Assembly (NCBI RefSeq): GCF_000380645.1 | Contig: NZ_AQXZ01000018.1 | Span: forward strand, 953,713 to 1,017,712 | Length of the DNA: 64,000 nucleotides | Reading direction: 5' to 3' | Origin: Smaragdicoccus niigatensis DSM 44881 = NBRC 103563 | Lineage (GTDB): Bacteria; Actinomycetota; Actinomycetes; Mycobacteriales; Mycobacteriaceae | Part shown: piece by piece, positions 11,873 through 19,718 of the stretch | Numbering within the stretch: the first letter of the stretch is position 1 | How the letters are laid out: every line of letters begins with the position of its first letter | The notes under the pieces: generated by a model | Told to the model about the DNA's origin: nothing | The model's input: the letters and a program-made list of their open reading frames with translations, nothing else | Database searches by the model: none | Translations under genes and position numbers: made by a program

Positions 11873-11893
11873 CGCCTCGTTCTCGGCGGAACG

Positions 11894-13438
11894 ATGAGTA
11901 GCCGCGATGCCGTCCCGGAGTGGATCAATCCACTCCGGGACGAGCGCGACAAGCGTCTGCCTCGCATTGCGGGGCCGTGCAGTGTGGTGATCTTCGGTGT
12001 CACGGGCGACCTCGCACGCAAGAAACTTCTTCCCGCGGTGTACGACCTCGCGAGCCGCGGACTGCTCCCCCCTGGTTTCGGCCTTGTCGGATTCGGCCGC
12101 CGCGACTGGTCTCATGAGGATTTCGCGGCCGAGGCCCTCAAGTCCATCCGCGACCATGCCCGAACCCCGTTCCGCGAACATGTGTGGGAACAGTTGTGCT
12201 CGGGAATGCGGTTCGTCAATTCCAGCTTCGGTGATGCCGACGGATACCAACGGCTGACCGAGACTCTCGCCGAACTCGACTCGTCCCGCGGTACAGCGGG
12301 AAATCACGCGTTCTACCTCTCCATTCCGCCCAGCGCGTTTCCGGTCGTACTGGAGCAACTGTGCGGATCCGGTCTGGCGAACGGCACCGGCAGCCAGTGG
12401 CGGCGAGTGATCATCGAAAAGCCATTCGGCCACGATCTCGCCAGCGCGAAAGAACTCAACAAGATCGTCAACAACGTGTTCGGCGAGGACTCGGTCTTCC
12501 GCATCGACCACTACCTGGGCAAGGAAACCGTCCAGAACATCCTGGCGTTGCGCTTCGCCAACCAACTGTTCGACCCACTGCTCAACGCGCACTACGTCGA
12601 TCATGTGCAGATCACCATGGCCGAGGACATCGGTCTCGGCGGTCGCGCCGGCTACTACGACGGCATCGGCGCTGCTCGCGATGTCATCCAAAACCACCTC
12701 ATTCAGTTGCTCGCCATGATCGCCATGGAAGAGCCCGTGAGCTTCAGCTCCCGCGAAGTCCGGACCGAGAAGGTCAAGGTCCTGTCCGCGACGAAGCTCG
12801 TCCAGCCGCTCGACGAGACCACCGCCCGGGGCCAGTACAGCGCGGGGTGGCAGGGCGCCGAACCCGTCGTCGGTCTGCTCGAGGAAGCCGGATTCTCCCC
12901 CGAGTCCACGACCGAGACGTACGCGGCGATCACCGTGGACGTCCAGACCCGCCGCTGGGCGGGTGTGCCGTTCTTCCTGCGCACGGGCAAGCGCCTCGGG
13001 CGCCGGGTCACCGAGGTTGCGGTGGTGTTCAAACGCGCTCCGCACCTGCCGTTCGACGCCACGATGACCGAAGACCTCGGCCAGAACGCGCTGGTCATCC
13101 GGGTACAGCCCGACGAAGGCGTAACGATGCGCTTCGGTTCGAAAGTACCGGGGTCGAGCATGGAGGTCCGTGACGTCAACATGGACTTCAACTACGGCGA
13201 GGCATTCACCGAGTCGTCTCCCGAAGCGTACGAACGCTTGATCCTCGATGTTCTGCTCGGCTTCCCGTCGTGGTTCCCGATCAATGAAGAAGTCGAGCTG
13301 TCGTGGGAGATTCTCGATCCAGTGCTCGAACGGTGGGCAGCCGACGGCAAACCGGAAGCCTACGAGTCGGGCGGCTGGGGTCCGGAGTCCGCGAACGAGA
13401 TGCTGCGCCGCACTGGTCGCGAATGGCGGCGGCCATGA
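11894..13438 (+). CDS. zwf: Glucose-6-phosphate 1-dehydrogenase
   Basis: A 514-residue enzyme catalysing the first oxidative step of the pentose phosphate pathway, producing 6-phosphogluconolactone and NADPH. The nucleotide-binding motif FGVTGDLARKKLLPAVYDL and the active-site signature RIDHYLGKE are visible, along with IIEKPFGHDL. It is 21 bases downstream of tal and overlaps opcA by 4 bases (ATGA). The next gene, opcA, encodes the actinobacterial assembly factor needed for full G6PDH activity in related organisms. Confidence 0.97.
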   Translation: MSSRDAVPEWINPLRDERDKRLPRIAGPCSVVIFGVTGDLARKKLLPAVYDLASRGLLPPGFGLVGFGRRDWSHEDFAAEALKSIRDHARTPFREHVWEQLCSGMRFVNSSFGDADGYQRLTETLAELDSSRGTAGNHAFYLSIPPSAFPVVLEQLCGSGLANGTGSQWRRVIIEKPFGHDLASAKELNKIVNNVFGEDSVFRIDHYLGKETVQNILALRFANQLFDPLLNAHYVDHVQITMAEDIGLGGRAGYYDGIGAARDVIQNHLIQLLAMIAMEEPVSFSSREVRTEKVKVLSATKLVQPLDETTARGQYSAGWQGAEPVVGLLEEAGFSPESTTETYAAITVDVQTRRWAGVPFFLRTGKRLGRRVTEVAVVFKRAPHLPFDATMTEDLGQNALVIRVQPDEGVTMRFGSKVPGSSMEVRDVNMDFNYGEAFTESSPEAYERLILDVLLGFPSWFPINEEVELSWEILDPVLERWAADGKPEAYESGGWGPESANEMLRRTGREWRRP

Positions 13439-14340
13439 TTGTCGAACTGCCCGACACGACGACGGGAATGGTGGCGCGCAAGCTGCTCAAGCTGCGCGAA
13501 GAAGCCGGCGTCGTCACCGCCGGCCGGGTTCTTACGCTCGTGGTGTGTGCGTACGGCGCCGCCACCGACGACCTCGTCTCGGCCGCCGTCGAGGCGGCCC
13601 GTGAGCATCCGTGCCGGATCATCGTTCTGTCCCATGGCGACCCCGACACGCGTCCGTATCTCGATGCCCGGCTGAGCATCGGTGGCGAGACCGGAGTCTC
13701 CGAGGTCCTGCTGCTCAAGCTGCACGGAGAGCTCGCCCAGCACGAGAACTCGGTCGTCATTCCGTTCCTACTGCCGGATACGCCGGTCGTCGTGTGGTGG
13801 CCCGGAACCGCGCCCGAGCGCCCCGCCAGTTCCCCGGTCGGGCAGCTCGCGACCCGGCGGATCACCGATGCCACGCTCTCCGCCGATCCGATGTCGACGA
13901 TCCGTGGTCGGCTGGCGAGCTACACGCCCGGTGACACGGACATGGCATGGGCTCGAGGAACCTACTGGCGCGCACTCCTTGCTTCCGCACTCGACGAGCC
14001 GCCCTATGAGCCCGTCGAGTCCGTGATCGTCTGCGGTCCGGCGACCGAACCGGCGATCGACCTGCTCGCCGGCTGGCTCGCAGAACGACTCAACTGTCCG
14101 GTCAAGCGGCTCTCGGGTGGCGTCCGCGCCGAATTGGTCCGTGCGACGACGTCCATTTCCCTGTCCCGACCTGCGGGATCTACCTCGGGAATCCTCCGCC
14201 GGACGGGTCAGCCGGACACTATCGTGGCGCTGGCGAGGCGCGAAACCGGCGAGTGTCTCGCAGAAGATCTGCGGCGACTCGACGCCGACGAGATCTACGA
14301 GAGCGCGTTGCGTGGTCTGGAGAAAGTGAACTATGGCTGA
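13435..14340 (+). CDS. opcA: Glucose-6-phosphate dehydrogenase assembly protein OpcA
   Basis: A 301-residue protein of the OpcA family, an allosteric partner or assembly factor of G6PDH in cyanobacteria and actinobacteria. The start is the ATG that overlaps the zwf stop; it gives MIVELPDTTTGMVARKLLKL, a typical N terminus with the following REEAGVVTAGRVLTLVV. DTPVVVWWPG and ATRRITDA are conserved in the family. A longer frame upstream lies inside zwf and is discarded. The overlaps with zwf (4 bases) and pgl (8 bases) indicate translational coupling. Confidence 0.95.
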   Translation: MIVELPDTTTGMVARKLLKLREEAGVVTAGRVLTLVVCAYGAATDDLVSAAVEAAREHPCRIIVLSHGDPDTRPYLDARLSIGGETGVSEVLLLKLHGELAQHENSVVIPFLLPDTPVVVWWPGTAPERPASSPVGQLATRRITDATLSADPMSTIRGRLASYTPGDTDMAWARGTYWRALLASALDEPPYEPVESVIVCGPATEPAIDLLAGWLAERLNCPVKRLSGGVRAELVRATTSISLSRPAGSTSGILRRTGQPDTIVALARRETGECLAEDLRRLDADEIYESALRGLEKVNYG

Positions 14341-15073
14341 GTTGATCGTGTCGCAACACTCCGACGTCGACGCCTTGGTGGCGGCCGCGACGGAGCGATT
14401 CGTCGACATCGTGGCCGCCGCCCAGGCGGAGCGCGGATCGGCGTGCGTGGCACTGACCGGAGGCGGCGCCGGTATCGCGATGTTGCAGCGTCTCCGCGAT
14501 CACTCGGACGCGATCGACTGGGCGAACGTCGACATCTACTGGGGTGACGACCGATTCCTCCCTGCAGACGACCCGGAACGGAACGAGAAGCAGGCACGTG
14601 AAGCGCTGTTGAATTTCGTGCCCGTGGATCCGAATCGAGTACACCCGATGGCTCCGTCGGACGGCGAGTTCGGCGACGACATCGAGGCGGCCACCGCGGC
14701 CTACGCCGAGATTCTCCGCGCCGCAGCCGGCGACGACGGCGTCCCCGAATTCGATGTTCACCTGCTCGGAATGGGCCCGGAAGCACACATCAATTCCCTG
14801 TTTCCGCACACGGCCGCGGTTCGCGAGGAGTCGGCGTATGTCGTGGCAGTCACCGATTCACCCAAGCCTCCGCCGACGCGCATCACGCTGACTCTGCCCG
14901 CGGTTCGCCGGGCGAAGCAGGTCTGGCTGCTCGTTTCCGGTGCCGGCAAGGCCGAGGCGACCGCGGCGTGCCTCAATGGAGCCAGCTCGGACGACTGGCC
15001 GGCGGCCGGCGCGACAGGATCAGTAGCAACCGTGTGGTTCGTCGACGACGCCGCAGCGAGCGCACTGCCCTGA
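14333..15073 (+). CDS. pgl: 6-phosphogluconolactonase
   Basis: A 246-residue member of the glucosamine-6-phosphate isomerase/6-phosphogluconolactonase superfamily that hydrolyses the Zwf product to 6-phosphogluconate. Visible markers are VALTGGGAGIAML, WANVDIYWGDDRFLP (family: W..ve.f..DER) and DVHLLGMGPEAHINSLFPH. The ATG overlaps the opcA stop by 8 bases. It closes the pentose phosphate operon; gnd is not in this window. Confidence 0.96.
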   Translation: MAELIVSQHSDVDALVAAATERFVDIVAAAQAERGSACVALTGGGAGIAMLQRLRDHSDAIDWANVDIYWGDDRFLPADDPERNEKQAREALLNFVPVDPNRVHPMAPSDGEFGDDIEAATAAYAEILRAAAGDDGVPEFDVHLLGMGPEAHINSLFPHTAAVREESAYVVAVTDSPKPPPTRITLTLPAVRRAKQVWLLVSGAGKAEATAACLNGASSDDWPAAGATGSVATVWFVDDAAASALP

Positions 15074-15082
15074 TCTCGACCG

Positions 15083-15110
15083 CATAAACAGAACACTTGG
15101 TCTGTTTATG
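15083..15110 (+). terminator. Perfect 10-bp inverted repeat after pgl
   Basis: CATAAACAGA (15083-15092) and TCTGTTTATG (15101-15110) are exact complements around an 8-base loop, 9 bases after the pgl stop. The position fits a terminator of the pentose phosphate operon, but the stem is AT-rich and no T-run follows, so an operator is an alternative. Confidence 0.45.
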
Positions 15111-15343
15111 TCCTCACAAATCGGACCTTGCGGCTTGATTGACGCGGGAACCTACCGGCCATCCGGCCGCTGCCGATCAATCCCGATCCACCTATGGTTG
15201 CCATGACAATCTGCGACCACCCGCCGCTATTTCGATTCGATAAATGTACAAAAATTCTGCAAATCCGACCGCATTCCGACCAATCAAATGGCTTTTAGGT
15301 AAATCGGACTCTGCCCAGAATGCGTTAATATGAAACTCATTCT

Positions 15344-15380
15344 GTTGGTATTTTCATTACAGTTTGATTTACATACCAAC
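15344..15380. promoter_or_regulatory. Inverted repeat upstream of the surface-protein island
   Basis: GTTGGTAT (15344-15351) and ATACCAAC (15373-15380) are perfect complements with a 21-base AT-rich spacer, 89 bp before the WxL-like gene start. The arm spacing of 29 bp (just under three turns) would suit a dimeric regulator. No known binding motif is recognised. Confidence 0.35.
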
Positions 15381-15468
15381 CGGTCTTGTTTATTCTTGAG
15401 CTGCACGTCATCACGTCGTGCGCCGCCGCAGCGGCAACGGAGACGCTCAGAACGGGACGGTTCACGAA

Positions 15469-16029
15469 ATGCGGAAATTGGTAGTGGGAGCACTTGCGGT
15501 GGGCAGCGTTGCAGCCATCGTGCTTCCAGCGGTAAGCAGCGCAGCGACATCGAGTAATACGACGCTGCAAATCAACGTCACGGGTGGTGACATTTCGATC
15601 AGCGCCCCGGCTGGACCTGTCGTCCTCGGCAGTGGCGACCTGACCACAGGCACCCTGAGCGGAACGTTCACCAACAGCGTCGGCAGCGTCGCGGTCACCG
15701 ACAACCGCGGGGCGCTCGCCGCCTCGTGGACGGTAAACGCCGCGTTCACCGACTGGCACCCGTCCACCGCTGGCGCCTCGGACCACACCGCCGACGTCTC
15801 GGCAGCAACCACGCTTTACACCACCGGCTCGAAGACGGCCGGCAATGCGGTCTTCGTTAGCCTCGCTTCCGCCGCCGGTCTGGGCAGCCTCCTTCCGGTT
15901 GCCTCCGGCACCGGAGTAGGCATCAACTCCGCAACCTGGAATCCGACGGTTGCGGTCCCTAAGGCCGGCTTCACAACGGCAGCCACCTACACCGCGACCT
16001 TGACGCATTCCGTCACCGTCATCGCTTAA
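15469..16029 (+). CDS. Secreted WxL-like surface protein
   Basis: A 186-residue exported protein. ATG 15469 is followed by a clear signal peptide (MRKLVVGALAVGSVAAIVLP, cleavage near SSAATSS). The mature part is beta-rich, Thr/Ser/Gly/Ala-rich and cysteine-free. It shows the order seen in WxL domains of Firmicutes: VTDNRGALAASWTVNAAFTD early, then a central segment, then ATWNPTVAVP, TAATYTATLTHSVTVIA at the end. WxL domains bind peptidoglycan or partner proteins at the cell surface. The next gene encodes a DUF916-like partner, which strengthens the call. In actinobacteria this family is poorly described. Confidence 0.75.
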   Translation: MRKLVVGALAVGSVAAIVLPAVSSAATSSNTTLQINVTGGDISISAPAGPVVLGSGDLTTGTLSGTFTNSVGSVAVTDNRGALAASWTVNAAFTDWHPSTAGASDHTADVSAATTLYTTGSKTAGNAVFVSLASAAGLGSLLPVASGTGVGINSATWNPTVAVPKAGFTTAATYTATLTHSVTVIA

Positions 16030-16086
16030 TCCGACAACAATTCAGAAGGCACGAACCGCTGCCATCTTCGAGAGAGACCCACTTCA

Positions 16087-17106
16087 GTGAAGAAGTTCGT
16101 TCTGTTGATCATGGCAGTGTTCGTGGCCTTTCACGCACCCCTCGCGCACGCCGAAGAACCCGATCCGACGCACCCCGGACTCGGGCTTCGGCTGCTCGAC
16201 ATCCCGAACTACCAGCAGGGTGACACGCGCGCAGCAAGCGCGGTCGTGGATGCGACCCTCCCCGGTACGACCGTGGTTCGACACATCCGCGTCGCCAACC
16301 GAACCGGGCAGGTCGAACCCGTAGACCTCTACGTCGGTCCCGCCAAGATCGAGCAACCGCAGGGGTTCATGGACCAACCCCGCGGAGACCAGAACGAACT
16401 GTCGTCCTGGTCATCGCTGGACAAGACGAAAATGACGATGGCCGACAACGAGGAGCAGGTCGTGACGCTCACGATCAACGTTCCGAAAGACGCCACTGAA
16501 GGCGAGCGCTACGCGGTGTTCTGGGCCGAGATGCAGAGCCAGAATTCCAATGACGCCATGGGCGTCAAGCTCGTCAACCGCATCGGAATCCGCATCTACC
16601 TGACGGTCGGCCCCGGCAATGGCCCGACGCCCAAGTTCCAGATTGACTCACTGACGCCGCGCAAGAACGACCGCGGAACTCACGAGGTCGTCGTGAAGGT
16701 GTCGAACACCGGTGAGCGGGCCGTTGATCTCCACGCTGATCTCGCACTGTCCGATGGTCCCGGCGGCCTGAAGATGGATGAACGAACCTCTCCCGGCACC
16801 ACGACGTTGGGCATCGGTCAGAGTGGCGAACTCATCGTCGACATCGGAGTCGCCCTTCCGGCTGGCAAGTGGCACGCCAAGGTCAAAGTCCGAAGTGGAC
16901 CGATATCCGAGACCAAGGAAGCCGACCTCGTCTTCCCGGAGTCCGGCACCGGCGAGACGGTGAAGATCGACAACAGCACGCCGAGCACCATTCCGTGGCC
17001 GTTGCTCATCGGCGCAGCGACATCCGGTGCGGCCCTCGTCGCGATCATCGCGCTCGTGCTTGTCCTTCTGCGCCGCCGCAGCGGCTCGCACCGACCGAAG
17101 TCTTGA
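16087..17106 (+). CDS. DUF916-like (WxL-interacting) membrane-anchored surface protein
   Basis: A 339-residue protein with a signal peptide (VKKFVLLIMAVFVAFHAPLA, cleavage after HAE), two extracellular Ig-like beta domains and one C-terminal transmembrane helix (IPWPLLIGAATSGAALVAII) followed by a basic tail LLRRRSGSHRPKS. The N-terminal domain resembles DUF916 (LGLRLLDIP, GTTVVRHIRVANRTGQ, then DLYVGPAKI), the peptidoglycan-binding part of WxL-interacting proteins. The start is GTG 16087. It lies 57 bases after one WxL-like gene and 67 bases before another, as in WxL operons of low-GC Gram-positives. It probably anchors the secreted WxL-like proteins to the envelope; this is inference. Confidence 0.75.
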   Translation: MKKFVLLIMAVFVAFHAPLAHAEEPDPTHPGLGLRLLDIPNYQQGDTRAASAVVDATLPGTTVVRHIRVANRTGQVEPVDLYVGPAKIEQPQGFMDQPRGDQNELSSWSSLDKTKMTMADNEEQVVTLTINVPKDATEGERYAVFWAEMQSQNSNDAMGVKLVNRIGIRIYLTVGPGNGPTPKFQIDSLTPRKNDRGTHEVVVKVSNTGERAVDLHADLALSDGPGGLKMDERTSPGTTTLGIGQSGELIVDIGVALPAGKWHAKVKVRSGPISETKEADLVFPESGTGETVKIDNSTPSTIPWPLLIGAATSGAALVAIIALVLVLLRRRSGSHRPKS

Positions 17107-17112
17107 TGACAA

Positions 17113-17148
17113 GTGGCTGGTCGACGTGTCACACCGTCGACCAGCCAC
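17113..17148 (+). terminator. 13-bp hairpin after the DUF916-like gene
   Basis: GTGGCTGGTCGAC (17113-17125) pairs perfectly with GTCGACCAGCCAC (17136-17148) around a 10-base loop, 6 bases after the stop of the DUF916-like gene. There is no T-tract, as is common for actinobacterial intrinsic terminators. It may attenuate transcription into the downstream Thr-rich gene. Confidence 0.65.
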
Positions 17149-17173
17149 CAACCCTTACTAGAGAAGCCGACAC

Positions 17174-18073
17174 ATGAATATCCGAACAGCCATTCCGATC
17201 CTGGTCGCGAGCCTGTCGCTCGCGGGGTTCGCGCCGGCAAGTTCGGCGGACGAGCTGCCGGCGGCCCCCACCACGGCCGAGGCACCGGGGCTGACCACAG
17301 GTCCCGCAGCGACCACCACGAAGAGTTCGATGTTCGATCCGACTACGACGAAAAGCTCGATGTTCGGCACGACCACCGCGAGTACCACGACGCCGACCAC
17401 GACCACCAGCACCACGACACCGCCCACCACCACCGAGACCACCACCACCACGACGACAACCGAGCCCCCAGTCACCACGGTGACCACCGAGGCCGCACCG
17501 CCGCAGACCACAACCACCACTGCACCGACGCCAACTGTCGCCGCGCTGGAGACGACGACGCCGACCACCACCACCACGGCGCCGCCGACCACGACCGAGA
17601 CGACCACTTCGGCGGCGACCACCTCCGCGACGACTACGACGACCACACCACCCGCGGGCGAGCTGAACCTCACCACGAGCGCGTCGACGAGCAGCTCGGC
17701 CGAGGTCGGCGCGCGGACGCTCACCATGTCGTTCACCGTCACGGTGACGGATACGCGGACGGACAGCGCGGGGTGGACGGCGCAAGCCTGGGTGACGAAC
17801 CTGGTCACGGAAAAGGGCGCGGTCACGGTCCCGGCTAGTATCAGTTACGCGTCGAGTCCCACGGGCTGCAGCACCCCGTCCGCGAAGCAGGTTCTCAGCG
17901 GCTCACCGGTCGTCGTGCAGCGTGCGGACAAGCAGTGTTCGGGTTCCTGGACCGTCACCGTGACGGTGCTTCTTCCGGAAAGCGCCACCATCGCGGACAT
18001 CTACAACGCTACAATCGAGCACTCTGTCACGGGTCTCACCGCGACGCCGGCCACGAGTTCGCCGGCGGCTTGA
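17174..18073 (+). CDS. Secreted Thr-rich protein with C-terminal WxL-like domain
   Basis: A 299-residue exported protein. The signal peptide is MNIRTAIPILVASLSLAGFA with cleavage near SSADELP. Residues about 35-160 are a low-complexity Thr-rich stalk with long TTT runs and an early repeat, TTKSSMFDPTTTKSSMFGTT. The C-terminal ~130 residues are WxL-like: ARTLTMSFTVTVTDT, AGWTAQAWVTNL, two Cys (TGCSTP and KQCSGSW), then SWTVTVTVLLPESATIADIY and NATIEHSVTGL. This is the same architecture as the protein at 7646-8467, so the two are likely paralogues. It lies downstream of the DUF916-like gene and upstream of the LPQTG protein and sortase genes. Confidence 0.75.
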   Translation: MNIRTAIPILVASLSLAGFAPASSADELPAAPTTAEAPGLTTGPAATTTKSSMFDPTTTKSSMFGTTTASTTTPTTTTSTTTPPTTTETTTTTTTTEPPVTTVTTEAAPPQTTTTTAPTPTVAALETTTPTTTTTAPPTTTETTTSAATTSATTTTTTPPAGELNLTTSASTSSSAEVGARTLTMSFTVTVTDTRTDSAGWTAQAWVTNLVTEKGAVTVPASISYASSPTGCSTPSAKQVLSGSPVVVQRADKQCSGSWTVTVTVLLPESATIADIYNATIEHSVTGLTATPATSSPAA

Positions 18074-18247
18074 CTTTCGCTGCGTCCGTGTGCCATTCGC
18101 CATTTCAAGGTCATCTCACCAGGTCGTTGCGACACCGCTGTGGCTAGTTCGCGCGGAAGTTGCAACCGACCCGTTATCGCACTAGCTTTCTCTGTGGTTG
18201 GGGGCGGGGGTCGTTAACACCAACCCAGTTCAAAACGAAAGAGTGTT
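18074..18247. other. Spacer upstream of the LPQTG protein gene
   Basis: 174 bases with no gene. A G-rich tract (GGTTGGGGGCGGGGG) at about 18196-18211 is followed by GTTAAC and a purine-rich GAAAGAG ribosome-binding site just before the ATG at 18248. It probably contains a separate promoter for the LPQTG protein; no -10/-35 pair is certain. Confidence 0.4.
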
Positions 18248-18931
18248 ATGGGCAACATGAAAAACGTTCTGATCAAGGCCGCCGCTGTTCCTGCCGCCGC
18301 GGCCTTCGTTCTCGCTGGTTCTGGCGTTGCAGCTGCACTTCCGGTTGACATCGAGGTCCCGGACGCTTCGGTGCACGCTGAGGCTGTCTCGGACATCAAG
18401 GCCGACATTGCCGACGCCAAGGCTGACGCCCAGGCGAAGATCGATGCCAAGGTCGACGACATCAAGGATGGCATCGAGGCCAAGACCGACGGAATCGTCG
18501 ACGCCAAGGCAGCTATCGCTGACAAGGTCGAAGACACCCAGGATGCTGCCGCAGACGCGGCTGCAGACGCGCGCGCCAACGTTGCCGCCGCGATCGATGA
18601 TGTTGACGGTGGTCTCCACTTCGGCGGCGCTGCCGGTATCGGCGCTCACGGTGGCCTCCTGATCGACTTCAACGGTGGCCTCCTCCTCGGTGGACTCCTC
18701 GGCTTCGCGATTCACGGCCTCGAGCACGGTCACGGCCACGAGCCTGCCCCGTGCAAGCCGGTTCACGTGGTCACCGAGGCCAAGGCCAAGGACACGACGG
18801 TCGTCTACACCTCGGCGAGCAAGTCGCTGCCGCAGACCGGTGTTCCGGCTGCCGCACTGGCTGGTGCTGGTATCGCCACCATCGCCGCTGGCGCTGGTGT
18901 CACCTTCCTCGCTCGTCGTCGCGAGGCGTAA
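18248..18931 (+). CDS. LPQTG-anchored surface protein with helical repeats
   Basis: A 227-residue cell-wall protein. An N-terminal signal peptide (MGNMKNVLIKAAAVPAAAAF) ends near ALPVDIEV. Residues about 40-115 are a charged Ala/Asp/Lys-rich segment with short-period repeats (DIKADIADAKADAQAKIDAK, then VDDIKDGIEAKTDGIVDAKA) predicted to form an amphipathic helix or coiled coil. A Gly/Leu/His-rich stretch follows (GGLLLGGLLGFAIHGLEHGH). The C terminus is a textbook sorting signal: LPQTG, a hydrophobic helix of about 20 residues, and the basic tail RRREA. A sortase gene lies just downstream, so it is probably the sortase substrate. The function of the helical region is unknown. Confidence 0.85.
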   Translation: MGNMKNVLIKAAAVPAAAAFVLAGSGVAAALPVDIEVPDASVHAEAVSDIKADIADAKADAQAKIDAKVDDIKDGIEAKTDGIVDAKAAIADKVEDTQDAAADAAADARANVAAAIDDVDGGLHFGGAAGIGAHGGLLIDFNGGLLLGGLLGFAIHGLEHGHGHEPAPCKPVHVVTEAKAKDTTVVYTSASKSLPQTGVPAAALAGAGIATIAAGAGVTFLARRREA

Positions 18932-18961
18932 GTAACCCGCGTGTGCGCACACTCGGTTGAG

Positions 18962-19005
18962 AGCCGGGAGCGAGCCCGTAAGGGCCGCTCCCGGCTTTCT
19001 CTTTT
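18962..19005 (+). terminator. Strong intrinsic terminator between LPQTG protein and sortase
   Basis: AGCCGGGAGCG (18962-18972) pairs perfectly with CGCTCCCGGCT (18986-18996); the stem continues after a bulged A with GCCC/GGGC around a GTAA loop, and is followed by TTTCTCTTTT. It is the only hairpin in the island with a real T-rich tail. It overlaps the 5' part of the longest sortase reading frame. Confidence 0.85.
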
Positions 19006-19030
19006 CGCGCAGGGTGTCGGAGAGCTCTTG

Positions 19031-19714
19031 ATGACGCTCGGCACCCTGGTTCTGTTGTTCGCCGGCTATGTCACCTGGGGTACCGACTTCCGGAACGCGA
19101 CACATCAGAACGACCTGTCTTCGGCGCTTCACAACGCCTGGAAGACGCCTGCGGCTCCGGATGGACCGCCTGCGGTCATCTCCCCGGACACCCCCAACGG
19201 CTCCCCCGTGGCGGTCATTTGGGTTCCGTCATTCGGGAAGGACTACCACCAGACCATCGTCGAAGGCGTCGACCTTTCCGACCTCGAACTCGGGCCCGGC
19301 CACTACCCCGGCACCGCAAGCCCCGGCGAAGTAGGAAACTTCTCCGTGGCTGGTCACCGCACCGGAAACGGCGCTCCGTTCGACGACCTGCCGAACCTCA
19401 AAGCCGGCGCCTTCATCGTCATCGAGATGAAGGACTACTACTACACGTACCGTGTGCTCGGCGACCTCGCGACGGGCGATGCCACCGTTCCGGACGCCCA
19501 GGGAATCCCGGGCAAGGTGATCGTCGACCCATCGCACGTAGACGTCGTCGCCCCGGTACCGGAGAACCCGACGGCCCAGCCCACACGGCGCCTCATCACC
19601 CTCACGACGTGCGATCCCTGGTGGTCGGGCGAGAACCGCCTGATCATTCACGGCGAGCTCGATGGTGCCCCGTGGCCGAAGTCGCAGGGCCTGCCGCCTG
19701 CATTGAAGGGATAG
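19031..19714 (+). CDS. Class E-type sortase
   Basis: A membrane-anchored cysteine transpeptidase of about 227 residues that attaches surface proteins to the cell wall. One N-terminal transmembrane helix (TLGTLVLLFAGYVTW) is followed by the sortase barrel with the catalytic His (NFSVAGHRTGNGAPFDDL), Cys (LITLTTCDPWWSG) and Arg (ENRLIIHGEL). ATG 19031 is chosen because GGAGAG lies 6 bases upstream. The frame is open back to GTG 18941 and would add about 30 residues, including GVGEL, which resembles the N terminus of relatives; that region overlaps the terminator hairpin, so the start is uncertain. Neighbours are its probable LPQTG substrate and a small membrane protein. Confidence 0.9.
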   Translation: MTLGTLVLLFAGYVTWGTDFRNATHQNDLSSALHNAWKTPAAPDGPPAVISPDTPNGSPVAVIWVPSFGKDYHQTIVEGVDLSDLELGPGHYPGTASPGEVGNFSVAGHRTGNGAPFDDLPNLKAGAFIVIEMKDYYYTYRVLGDLATGDATVPDAQGIPGKVIVDPSHVDVVAPVPENPTAQPTRRLITLTTCDPWWSGENRLIIHGELDGAPWPKSQGLPPALKG

Positions 19715-19718
19715 CGAC

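Larger units (their letters stand above)
15074..15468. other. AT-richer intergenic region between pgl and the surface-protein island
   Basis: Nearly 400 bases without a convincing gene. The part from about 15215 to 15400 is clearly lower in G+C than the neighbouring coding DNA. It contains a perfect 10-bp inverted repeat just after pgl and a second 8-bp inverted repeat with a 21-base spacer about 90 bp before the first surface-protein gene (listed separately). The short overlapping reading frames here have no recognisable product. It probably carries the pgl terminator and the island promoter. Confidence 0.5.

Noticed and set aside
17370..17650. ACC/ACG repeat tract
   Set aside because: Same explanation: the Thr-rich stalk of the WxL-like protein; the antisense Val-rich frame is its shadow.
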